From: an uncultured Selenomonadaceae bacterium
GTDB taxonomy: Bacteria; Bacillota; Negativicutes; Selenomonadales; Selenomonadaceae
Reading direction: 5' to 3'
NCBI GenBank assembly: GCA_902782705.1
Contig: CACZOL010000096.1
Coordinates: 1-7,862 of the forward strand
Length of the DNA stretch: 7,862 bases
The translations under genes were made by a program, and so were the position numbers. The notes beneath the pieces were generated by a model that worked only from the letters and a program-made list of their open reading frames with translations, made no database searches and was not told the DNA's origin. Below, piece by piece: positions 1 to 5,964 of this stretch. Position 1 is the first letter of the stretch. Each line of letters begins with the position of its first letter.

Positions 1-291
1 AAACTGGACGGGCAGGTGCCGGACGAGGTCAAGCACGAACGGCTGGAGCGCTTGATGGAGCTGCAAAACAAGATCAGTCTTGAAAAGAACGAAGCGCTTT
101 CCGGCACGGTGCAGGAAGTCCTGGTAGAAGGTTCGAGCCGTACGGACGAGAAAATCTGGACGGGGCGGACGCGGACGGGCAAAATCGTGCTTTGGCCGCA
201 TCAAAACGGAGAACAAATCGGCGATCTGGCGCAGATTAAGATCACGCAGCCGCAGACGTGGGTGCTCAAAGGCGAGAGAGTGGAAGGATAA
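1..291 (+). CDS. miaB: MiaB, tRNA-2-methylthio-N6-isopentenyladenosine synthase, C-terminal part (5' end outside window)
   Basis: The last 96 codons of a gene that enters the window already in frame. MiaB is a radical SAM methylthiotransferase that converts i6A37 to ms2i6A37 in tRNAs reading UNN codons. Only the C-terminal region is present. A helical segment (KHERLERL, then LQNKISLEKN) leads into a TRAM RNA-binding domain, with the MiaB-typical pieces VQEVLVEGSSR, GRTRTGKIV, IGDLAQIKIT and TWVLKGE. The radical SAM core and its Fe-S cysteines lie upstream and cannot be checked. In-frame GTG and ATG codons near the left edge are internal and are not starts. The stop at 289-291 is 4 nt before the next start, and the next gene's Shine-Dalgarno lies inside this gene. 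MtaB and RimO also end in TRAM domains, but the wording here is closest to MiaB. Confidence 0.88.
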   Translation, partial: KLDGQVPDEVKHERLERLMELQNKISLEKNEALSGTVQEVLVEGSSRTDEKIWTGRTRTGKIVLWPHQNGEQIGDLAQIKITQPQTWVLKGERVEG

Positions 292-295
292 CGAT

Positions 296-1681
296 ATGGG
301 ATACGGAACGGTGCTCCGCGTATCGCGCGGCAGTCTCGCTGAGGAGCTGGGCCTCCTGCCGGGAGACAAGATTGTTTCGGTGAACGATCAGCCGCTTCGG
401 GATATCATCGACCTTTCCTTCGCGATGGCGGAGGAGGAGATCGATTTGCTCGTCGAGCATGCGGACGGTGAGCGGGAAATGCTTTCCTTCGATAAGGACG
501 TGGACGAGGAGCTGGGCGCAGAGTTCACGTCGGCGGTGTTCGACGGCATACGGAGCTGCGCGAATCATTGCCTGTTCTGCTTCGTCGATCAGGTCGCGCC
601 CGATATGCGGGAAAGCCTCTATGTGAAAGACGACGATTACCGCCTGTCGTTCCTCTATGGAAATTTTATCACGATGACGAACATGGGCGAGCGCGATTTT
701 CAGCGCATCGCCGCTTATCATCTGTCGCCGCTTTTTGTGTCGGTGCATACGACGGACATGGAGCTTCGCTCCAAGATGCTCGGCACGCCCCGGGCGGCGG
801 AGCTGACGAAGCAGCTTGACAGGCTGGACGAAGCGGGCACCGAGTATCACGCACAGATCGTGCTTTGCCCGGGGCTGAATGACGGTGAAAATCTGGACAA
901 GACCATCGAGGACATGATGGCGCGGCGGCCTAATGCGCTTTCGCTGGCCATCGTTCCCGTGGGACTGACCCGGTTCCGCGAGGGTTGCTATCCGCTGAAG
1001 CCCTTTGACAAAGAAGGGGCGGCGCAAGTCGTCGCACAGGTCGGGAAATGGCAAAAGAAATCCCGCGCGGAAAGCGGGGAAAACTTCGTATATCTCGCCG
1101 ACGAGTTTTATTTGATGGCAGGGGAGCCGCTTCCCGAGGAAGAAGAGTACGACGGGTTCCCGCAGCTTGACAACGGGATCGGGCTGGCGCGGAGCTTCAT
1201 ATCGGAGTGGCAAGAGGCTGCGGCGGAAGACGAAACGGCGGGTTATGTCGAGCCGTTCGCCGTCGAGGTTGTCTGCGGCACGTCCATCGCGCCGATTTTT
1301 CAATCGCTTTTCGACGCGCTTTCCATTGATAACCTGACTGTGCGCCTGCGGCCCGTGGAAAACGTCTGGTTCGGCTCGTCCGTCACGGTGTCGGGGCTTT
1401 TGACCGGGGCGGATATCGTGACGGCGCTGTCCGAGGAAACGCCCTTTGACGCGGTCATTGTGCCGCGATGCGCGTTCCGGGCGGGAGAGGACATTTTTCT
1501 TGACGATATGGCGCTGAGCATGCTGTCAAAAGCCTGTGGCTGCGAAGTGCGGGCGGCGCTTTCCGGCGGCGAGCTGTACCGCCTGCTCGCCCATTGGCAC
1601 GACGCGCCGAAAGAAGATGCAGGGGAACGGGCGTATATGTGGCAGAGCAACGCCGCGTATACGAGATTGGAGGATAAATAA
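296..1681 (+). CDS. PDZ / radical SAM / DUF512 protein, putative Fe-S oxidoreductase of unknown reaction
   Basis: A 461-aa cytoplasmic protein of the conserved PDZ–radical SAM–DUF512 family, whose biochemical role I do not know to be established. Residues 2-60 form a PDZ-like domain (RGSLAEELGLLPGDKI). Residues 84-99 hold the radical SAM cluster motif GIRSCANHCLFCF, with C88, C92 and C95 in CX3CX2C spacing to bind a [4Fe-4S] cluster and SAM. The barrel continues through LSFLYGNFIT and QIVLCPGLNDG (187-197). The DUF512 part spans roughly 220-440 and shows ADEFYL, FPQLDNGIGL, VTVSGLLTG and GEDIFLDDMAL. The length is normal for the family. The ATG at 296 is preceded by GGAAGG (282-287) at good spacing. 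It sits between miaB and der, 4 nt after miaB and 2 nt before der. That suggests a translation or tRNA/ribosome-linked role, but this is context only. Confidence 0.9.
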   Translation: MGYGTVLRVSRGSLAEELGLLPGDKIVSVNDQPLRDIIDLSFAMAEEEIDLLVEHADGEREMLSFDKDVDEELGAEFTSAVFDGIRSCANHCLFCFVDQVAPDMRESLYVKDDDYRLSFLYGNFITMTNMGERDFQRIAAYHLSPLFVSVHTTDMELRSKMLGTPRAAELTKQLDRLDEAGTEYHAQIVLCPGLNDGENLDKTIEDMMARRPNALSLAIVPVGLTRFREGCYPLKPFDKEGAAQVVAQVGKWQKKSRAESGENFVYLADEFYLMAGEPLPEEEEYDGFPQLDNGIGLARSFISEWQEAAAEDETAGYVEPFAVEVVCGTSIAPIFQSLFDALSIDNLTVRLRPVENVWFGSSVTVSGLLTGADIVTALSEETPFDAVIVPRCAFRAGEDIFLDDMALSMLSKACGCEVRAALSGGELYRLLAHWHDAPKEDAGERAYMWQSNAAYTRLEDK

Positions 1682-1683
1682 GC

Positions 1684-3012
1684 ATGAGCAAGCCGATTGT
1701 GGCTATTGTGGGACGGCCGAACGTCGGGAAGTCGACGCTGTTCAACCAGATCGGGAAGCGGCGGATCTCCATCGTCGACGACATGCCGGGTGTGACCCGC
1801 GATCGTATCTACGCGGACGCGGAGTGGCTCGGACGTGCGTTCACGATGGTCGATACGGGCGGCATTGAGTTCGAGGATGAGACGTTCTTGACGCCGATTC
1901 GCGAGCAGGCGCGAATTGCCATCGACGAGGCCGACGTGATCGTGTTCGTCGTGGACGGCCGCGCGGGCGTAACCTCGACGGACGAGGAAGTGGCGCGGAT
2001 GCTGCGCACGGCGAAAAAGCCCGTGGTGCTGGCCGTCAATAAGATTGACAGCCCGAAGCAGGAAGCCGACGTTTACGAGTTTTACAACTTGGGTCTCGGC
2101 GATCCGATTCCCATTGCCGCGTCGAATTCTTTGAATCTCGGCGACCTTCTGGACGCGGTGACGGCGAATTTTCCCGACGACGCGGAGGAAGACGTCGACG
2201 CCGACGAGATTCGGATTGCCGTCATCGGGAGACCGAATGTCGGAAAGTCTTCATTGGTCAATAAGATTCTCGGCGAGGAACGCGTCATCGTCAGCGACGT
2301 TCCCGGCACGACGCGGGACGCCATCGACACGCACTTCACGAAGGACGGGACGAAGTTCACGCTGATTGACACGGCGGGTATGCGGCGCAAGGCGCGTATC
2401 GACGAGGCCATCGAGCATTACAGCGTGCTGCGTTCGCTGCGCGCCGTCGATCGGGCGAACGTGGTGCTCGTCGTGGTTTCGGCGCCGGAAGGCATCACCG
2501 ACCAAGACGCGCGGATCGTCGGCTATGCCCATGAGGCGGGCAAGGGCCTGATCCTCGTCGTCAACAAATGGGACATTTACGAAGGAAAAGACGAGAAATC
2601 TACGCTGCGCTTTACGGAAGACGTCCGGGAAAAACTGCCCTTCGCCCAGTATGCGCCGATCATGTACATTTCCGCGTTGACCGGTCAGCGCGTGAACCGC
2701 GTGACCGAGCTCGTGAAATACGTGGCCGAGCAGCAGTCCATGCGCGTGCAGACCAGCGTGCTGAACGAGCTTTTGCGCGACGCGCTGTCGGTGAATCCAC
2801 CGCCCGCGCACAAAGGCAAGCCGCTGAAGATCTTCTTCATCACCCAGGCCGCCATCGAGCCGCCGAAATTCGTCGTATTCGTCAACGATCCGGAACTCAT
2901 GCACTTTTCGTATCTGCGCTTTTTGGAAAATAAGCTGCGCGAAACATTCGGCTTCGAGGGCGCGCCTTTGAAGCTGATCGTACGCGGGAGGAACGAAAAG
3001 GAGGACGACTGA
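1684..3012 (+). CDS. der: GTPase Der (EngA), 50S ribosome assembly factor
   Basis: A 442-aa tandem GTPase needed for maturation of the 50S ribosomal subunit. Both G domains are intact. The first has GRPNVGKS at 10-17, the G2 region near PGVTRD (35-40), DTGG at 57-60 and NKID at 119-122. The second has GRPNVGKS at 182-189, VPGTTRD near 206-212, DTAG at 229-232 and NKWD at 294-297. An acidic linker (about 164-175) joins the domains. Residues from about 353 to the end form the KH-like C-terminal domain. The tail is short and acidic with several lysines (RNEKEDD). The length matches typical Der. The ATG is preceded by GGAGG at 1669-1673, inside the end of the upstream gene. The stop is followed one base later by the plsY start. 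Identification is secure. Confidence 0.98.
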   Translation: MSKPIVAIVGRPNVGKSTLFNQIGKRRISIVDDMPGVTRDRIYADAEWLGRAFTMVDTGGIEFEDETFLTPIREQARIAIDEADVIVFVVDGRAGVTSTDEEVARMLRTAKKPVVLAVNKIDSPKQEADVYEFYNLGLGDPIPIAASNSLNLGDLLDAVTANFPDDAEEDVDADEIRIAVIGRPNVGKSSLVNKILGEERVIVSDVPGTTRDAIDTHFTKDGTKFTLIDTAGMRRKARIDEAIEHYSVLRSLRAVDRANVVLVVVSAPEGITDQDARIVGYAHEAGKGLILVVNKWDIYEGKDEKSTLRFTEDVREKLPFAQYAPIMYISALTGQRVNRVTELVKYVAEQQSMRVQTSVLNELLRDALSVNPPPAHKGKPLKIFFITQAAIEPPKFVVFVNDPELMHFSYLRFLENKLRETFGFEGAPLKLIVRGRNEKEDD

Positions 3013-3013
3013 T

Positions 3014-3610
3014 ATGGCAGGGCTTTTGTTTGCGTGCCTTTTGAGCTATCTTGTCGGCTCGATCCCGAGCGGGCTGATTCTCGGCAAGAGCATTTGGAAT
3101 ATCGACCTTCGGGAACACGGCAGTCATAACATCGGCGCGACGAACGCTTGGCGCACCATCGGAAAGCAAGCGGGAATCTTGATATTCCTCTGTGACCTCC
3201 TGAAAGGCGTTTTCGGCGTCTGGGTCGGCGGCGCGCTTTCCGGTACGCCGCTTGCGCTGGTGCTTGGCGGCGTGTTTGCGATTGTCGGTCATTCATGGTC
3301 GTTCTTCCTCCGCTTCAAAGGAGGAAAGGGCGTCGCCACGGGGCTTGGCGTGATCCTGTCGCTGATGCCGATTCCTGCGCTGCTCATCTTCGCGGTTTGG
3401 TTCGTCATCGTCAAAATCACGGGCTATGTGTCCCTCGGCTCCATCGTCGGCGCGGCCCTTGTCCCGATTTTCGCGTGGCTCTTCGGCGAGCCCTGCGCGA
3501 CCATCGGCTTCGGCTTTATCGCGGCGGCTTTTGTCATCTACCGTCACAAAGAGAATATCGGACGTCTCATGGCGGGGACGGAAAGCAAGATCAAAGCGGC
3601 GAAACGCTGA
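3014..3610 (+). CDS. plsY: PlsY, acyl-phosphate:glycerol-3-phosphate acyltransferase
   Basis: A 198-aa polytopic inner-membrane enzyme. It transfers the acyl group from acyl-phosphate (made by PlsX) to the sn-1 position of glycerol-3-phosphate, giving lysophosphatidate and committing fatty acids to phospholipid. The three PlsY loop motifs are visible: VGSIPSG (14-20), GSHNIGATNAWR (36-47) and FKGGKGVATG (101-110). Hydrophobic stretches around 3-23, 54-73, 79-97, 110-137 and 140-180 fit five or more membrane passes. The second motif has His38 where many family members have Gly, which I regard as ordinary variation. The ATG at 3014 has an excellent Shine-Dalgarno (AAGGAGG, 2998-3004) inside der, and the gap to der is one base. 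It is the last gene of the run, followed directly by a strong terminator. gpsA, often next to plsY in Firmicutes, is absent here. Confidence 0.97.
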   Translation: MAGLLFACLLSYLVGSIPSGLILGKSIWNIDLREHGSHNIGATNAWRTIGKQAGILIFLCDLLKGVFGVWVGGALSGTPLALVLGGVFAIVGHSWSFFLRFKGGKGVATGLGVILSLMPIPALLIFAVWFVIVKITGYVSLGSIVGAALVPIFAWLFGEPCATIGFGFIAAAFVIYRHKENIGRLMAGTESKIKAAKR

Positions 3611-3617
3611 TAATAGC

Positions 3618-3662
3618 AAAAAAAACAATCCCTCGGCGGAATACGCCGAGGGATTGTTTTTT
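3618..3662. terminator. Strong bidirectional intrinsic terminator between plsY and the convergent LPP20-like gene
   Basis: A perfect 13-bp stem (3626-3638 pairing with 3644-3656) closes a 5-nt GAATA loop. It is flanked by eight A residues on the left (3618-3625) and six T residues on the right (3657-3662), so the A/T tracts can extend the helix. On the + strand the stem is followed by T6, and on the - strand by T8. Both are classic Rho-independent signals. It lies 7 nt after the plsY stop and 7 nt beyond the stop of the minus-strand gene, so it can end both convergent transcripts. Confidence 0.95.
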
Positions 3663-3669
3663 CTCTTGC

Positions 3670-4545
3670 TCACTTGATGAATACGACCGCGCAGTCGTCG
3701 AGGAAGTGCGTATAGCCGTTTTCCTCGAGAATGATCTTGGCGTCGGCGACGTTGACGACCGGATTGAAATAATGGTCTACGCCGACGGCCCTGACGATGA
3801 GAGGATTCGAGCCGGCGCGGCTGATATTTCCGCTGAAGCTGTTGGCATAGCCCGCCATGCCGCTGTGGATGACCTTCTTGGAATCGAGGTTCTTATAGCC
3901 GTAGATCGGCTCGCCTGCCGTGGTCTTGATGACCGGCGACATGGCGGAGCGAAGGCCGAGCCCCGTGCAGTCTACGATGATGCCGGTGTAGGTGCCTTTT
4001 TGGCGGTTGGTTATCGTAGTGGTTCGGCCCGCCGGAGGCAGGACCGGCGTCGGCGTTTCCGGCTGCGTCGGCCTGTACTGCGGCTTTTCCGGTTCCGGCA
4101 TGATGGTTGTCGGGAACGATTCACGCCGCGTTGTTTTCGGCAATACCGCCGAAGCGAGGGAATTCGTTGCGCCGTACAGCGGGAGCGCCATGACGACATG
4201 GTACGCGCCGTCCTCGTAAGACTCGGAGACGACCTTCGCGCCTTTCAGCAAGGCGGAGACATGGGTGCGTATGGAATCGTCGGTAGTTTGGAGATTGTGC
4301 ACGGTGGTTTCAGAGTCTACCTGAACGCCGGAAATCTGCTCGGCAAGATTTCGCTGGGCGTCGGAGATGGCGGCACGCCGCGCCATAAGACGCGCCTGGG
4401 CTTCGCTCGTGGCATAGTCGGGGGCAAGTCCATAGCCGTCCGCTTCGACGCGGTTCAGCTCGAAATTTGCGCCTGCCGCCAAGGCGACGCTGCACATCAG
4501 CAGCAGGAATCCTGCCGTCAACAATCCTAAGATTTTTTGTTTCAT
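3670..4545 (-). CDS. Exported LPP20/FlgP-like protein with Pro-rich linker and conserved C-terminal domain
   Basis: A 291-aa exported protein. A signal peptide covers about residues 1-24: a lysine-containing N-region, the hydrophobic core ILGLLTAGFLLLMCSVA, and cleavage near ALAA|G. C18 sits in LLMC, which fails the lipobox at position -1, so it is probably not a lipoprotein, unlike Vibrio FlgP. Residues about 45-125 form an LPP20-like domain (SEAQARLMARRAAISDAQRNL, here split as SEAQARLMARRAA then ISDAQRNL; GVQVDSETTV; DGAYHVVMALPL). A proline-rich linker follows (about 136-173). The C-terminal domain (about 184-291) includes TGIIVDCTGLGLRSAMSP, VIHSGMAGYA and NPLIVRAVG. I have seen this arrangement in LPP20-type proteins of other diderms. 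The mature protein has only two cysteines, C193 and C285, which could form a disulfide. The start is fixed by AAGGAGGAG at 4552-4560. It follows the FlgT-like gene by 33 nt, so it is likely co-transcribed. The function is not established. Confidence 0.75.
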   Translation of the reverse strand: MKQKILGLLTAGFLLLMCSVALAAGANFELNRVEADGYGLAPDYATSEAQARLMARRAAISDAQRNLAEQISGVQVDSETTVHNLQTTDDSIRTHVSALLKGAKVVSESYEDGAYHVVMALPLYGATNSLASAVLPKTTRRESFPTTIMPEPEKPQYRPTQPETPTPVLPPAGRTTTITNRQKGTYTGIIVDCTGLGLRSAMSPVIKTTAGEPIYGYKNLDSKKVIHSGMAGYANSFSGNISRAGSNPLIVRAVGVDHYFNPVVNVADAKIILEENGYTHFLDDCAVVFIK

Positions 4546-4578
4546 ATTGTTCTCCTCCTTATAACATATAGCTTGTGA

Positions 4579-5667
4579 TTATATCCGGATGTATTCGGAA
4601 GTCATTTCGCGGATGGTGACGCCGTCGCGCTCCAATGCCTGTGCGAGATCGTGCGCCGTGCCGTGATAGTCCACGTCGATCTGCATGACGCCCGCCTGTT
4701 TCACACGCGTGTAGACGCCGGATACGCCGGGGATAGCACTGATGCGCGCGTAAGCCTCGCTCATGGTGCCGAGCACGCCTCCGGTGACGAGGAGCGTCAC
4801 ATGCTGCTCGGGATTTGCGGCTTTTTGGATTGCCGATTTCGACAGTTCTTTGACGATGGGGCTCGTCGCTTTCCTCAGCGCTTCCTGCAGAGCTTTCGGG
4901 CCGAGATTGAACGACTGCCCGTCCGCAGAGCCGGCATAAAGGATCTCGCCGGTATTGGCGTTCAGCATACGGACCGAAAGATTCACGGCCACGTTGTTCA
5001 GGGAGCCGACGAAGGGATAGTCGTCGATCAGGGGGACGCCGTCGGCGTTCATATTCAGATATCCGGTGACAAGATAGTCGACATTGAAATGGGAGCCGAG
5101 AATGCCGTTCAGGCTGGAATCACCGTCAAAAACGGCGTTTGCGATGCGATGCTTCACCGAAGCGTCAATCTGCGTCAAATCGACGATACGGGAAAAGCCG
5201 TTTTTGTGAAGTCCCTTGATGATCGTATTTTCTACGGAAGGATATTCCGTGCCGTGTTGGTCCACGATGATGACGCCGATGCGCGGGTCCTGCATATTGG
5301 CGCGAATCACGGCCTTTTTTTGCATATACGACATCAAATCGGTGTTCAAGAGTTCCTCGCGCACGTTCGCGCGGATGGTGACCTCGTAATAGCCGGCCTT
5401 GTACTCGGACCGAAGGATGTCATAGCCTGCGATATACCCCTCGGAATGGGTGTAGATCCGGTCGTGGATCACACGGTAATTTTCCACATACGTCTGGCTG
5501 TCGACGAGCACGCCGACTTGTTGCTCGATGGCTTCGCGCATGGCCGCGTGCAGCGCGTCGCGCTCCGTTGCCCCATGCCCCGTGACGGTCACGGAAGCCG
5601 CCAGCGCCGACGCCGTCCATACGACGCAAAGAAAAAGCGCCGCCAGCGCCAGCCCGATTTTCTTCAT
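4579..5667 (-). CDS. Exported FlgT-like protein (flagellar assembly protein T-type N-terminal and middle domains)
   Basis: A 362-aa exported protein. The signal peptide spans about residues 1-24 (MKKIGLALAALFLCV..., cleavage near ALAA|S). It has no valid lipobox, and the mature part appears to have no cysteine. Residues about 26-108 resemble the FlgT N-terminal domain: VTVTGHGATERDALHAA, GVLVDSQTYVENY and AGYYEVTIRANV. The middle part, about 128-285, resembles the FlgT/TolB/CsgG-type fold (RIGVIIVDQHG, then VDYLVTGYLNM and ANTGEILYAGSADG). The C-terminal part (288-362) reads as a possible beta-alpha-beta-beta-alpha-beta unit (TLLVTGG, IPGVSGVYTRV, MQIDVDYHG, LAQALERDGV). In Vibrio, FlgT belongs to the H ring of the flagellar motor in the periplasm. 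Whether this protein serves a flagellum is unknown, because no flagellar gene is in the window. The ATG at 5667 is preceded by AGGAGGG (5674-5680). It is the first gene of a two-gene unit with the LPP20-like gene. Confidence 0.72.
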   Translation of the reverse strand: MKKIGLALAALFLCVVWTASALAASVTVTGHGATERDALHAAMREAIEQQVGVLVDSQTYVENYRVIHDRIYTHSEGYIAGYDILRSEYKAGYYEVTIRANVREELLNTDLMSYMQKKAVIRANMQDPRIGVIIVDQHGTEYPSVENTIIKGLHKNGFSRIVDLTQIDASVKHRIANAVFDGDSSLNGILGSHFNVDYLVTGYLNMNADGVPLIDDYPFVGSLNNVAVNLSVRMLNANTGEILYAGSADGQSFNLGPKALQEALRKATSPIVKELSKSAIQKAANPEQHVTLLVTGGVLGTMSEAYARISAIPGVSGVYTRVKQAGVMQIDVDYHGTAHDLAQALERDGVTIREMTSEYIRI

Positions 5668-5695
5668 AGTCGTCCCTCCTCTGCGATATATTTTC

Positions 5696-5723
5696 GATAT
5701 AAATGCTTAAAACCCTTTTTGAA
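5696..5723 (-). promoter_or_regulatory. Weak candidate promoter for the FlgT-like/LPP20-like unit
   Basis: Read on the minus strand, TTCAAA (5723-5718) and TATATC (5701-5696) are separated by 16 nt. Each matches four of six sigma-70 consensus positions. It lies about 30 nt upstream of the FlgT-like start. The seven bases CGATATA occur at 5684-5690 and again at 5695-5701 (11 bp apart), overlapping the -10. The AT-rich context makes chance matches easy, so this is tentative. Confidence 0.3.
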
Positions 5724-5751
5724 AAAAATGAAACGAATATTAAAAAACTAA

Positions 5752-5781
5752 TTTAATTTCAAGAAAATTATTTTAATTTCA
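5752..5781. repeat. Two 10-bp direct repeats 20 bp apart upstream of the nuo promoter
   Basis: TTTAATTTCA occurs at 5752-5761 and again at 5772-5781. The start-to-start distance is 20 bp, about two helical turns, so both copies face the same side of the DNA. The second copy ends 13 bp before the -35 hexamer of the nuo promoter candidate. This fits an activator site or an A/T-rich UP-type element. The surrounding 5690-5780 stretch is strongly AT-rich, so chance repetition is possible. The rest of the divergent intergenic region (5668-5964) holds the candidate promoters and the leader structure listed separately, and no other gene that I recognise. Confidence 0.4.
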
Positions 5782-5794
5782 GGGGCGCTAAGGC

Positions 5795-5823
5795 TTGCAT
5801 TAAACGGAATAAAGCTGTATACT
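5795..5823 (+). promoter_or_regulatory. Sigma-70 type promoter candidate for the nuo operon
   Basis: TTGCAT (5795-5800) and TATACT (5818-5823) are separated by exactly 17 nt. The -10 matches the consensus at five of six positions. The -35 matches at the first three, most important bases (TTG). An AT-rich tract with phased repeats lies just upstream. Transcription would start near 5830, giving a leader of about 130 nt before nuoA. It is the best promoter-like pair in the intergenic region on this strand. Confidence 0.55.
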
Positions 5824-5858
5824 ATCGTTTATAAACTTCGAGAGGAGCTTTTTTTTGC

Positions 5859-5933
5859 ATGAAAGTAAGCCCGTTGGGGCATCGATTCGGCGGTTATCGT
5901 GTGCGAAGCACTGATAGCCGCTGTTTTTATTAA
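5859..5933 (+). CDS. Possible 24-codon leader ORF upstream of nuoA
   Basis: An ATG at 5859 opens 24 codons (MKVSPLGHRFGGYRV...) and stops with TAA at 5931. AGAGGAG at 5841-5847 could serve as a Shine-Dalgarno, though its spacing of 11 nt across a T8 tract is long. The ORF runs right through the terminator-like hairpin at 5890-5921, so a ribosome translating it would disrupt that hairpin. The peptide has four arginines (R9, R14, R16, R21) but no run of a single amino acid, so it does not look like a classical amino-acid attenuator peptide. It could be an accidental open frame. Confidence 0.25.
   Translation: MKVSPLGHRFGGYRVRSTDSRCFY
5890..5928 (+). terminator. Terminator-like hairpin in the nuo leader (possible attenuator or small-RNA end)
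   Basis: The left arm 5890-5904 pairs with the right arm 5908-5921, with one bulged base (T5900) and two G-U pairs. This gives a stem of about 14 bp with a GAA loop. It is followed after TG by five T residues (5924-5928). It lies about 60 nt downstream of the predicted start of nuo transcription and 37 nt before nuoA. On the minus strand no T run follows it, so it is oriented towards nuo. A smaller hairpin (GCCC/GGGC, 5869-5880) lies upstream. CGAT at 5883-5886 can pair with ATCG at 5896-5899, an alternative fold that competes with the left arm. The alternatives are an attenuator, a riboswitch of a class I do not recognise, or the 3' end of a separate RNA of about 100 nt. Confidence 0.5.
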
Positions 5934-5964
5934 TGGTTGGATAATGTATACAGGATAGGAAAGG

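Noticed and set aside
266..1303. A 345-codon open frame on the - strand opposite the DUF512 gene
   Set aside because: It lies opposite a gene with intact radical SAM and DUF512 motifs, and its translation has low-complexity Arg/His-rich content.
3295..4530. A 411-codon open frame on the + strand opposite the LPP20-like gene
   Set aside because: It is the complement of a well-supported gene with signal peptide, RBS and domain pattern. It begins inside plsY, crosses the terminator, and its protein is arginine-rich with no recognisable motif.
5682..5689. TGCGATAT on the + strand, resembling the flagellar sigma-28 -10 element GCCGATAT
   Set aside because: There is no TAAA-type -35 at the right distance. 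It points away from the FlgT-like gene, and the match lies in AT-rich DNA.
4651..5751. A 366-codon open frame on the + strand opposite the FlgT-like gene
   Set aside because: It is an antisense shadow caused by GC-rich codon usage, with no RBS or family motif. The minus-strand gene is clearly the coding one.
5836..5856. A short hairpin (5836-5847) before a T8 tract as an early terminator
   Set aside because: The stem is only 4 bp including a G-U pair, too weak to act as an intrinsic terminator.
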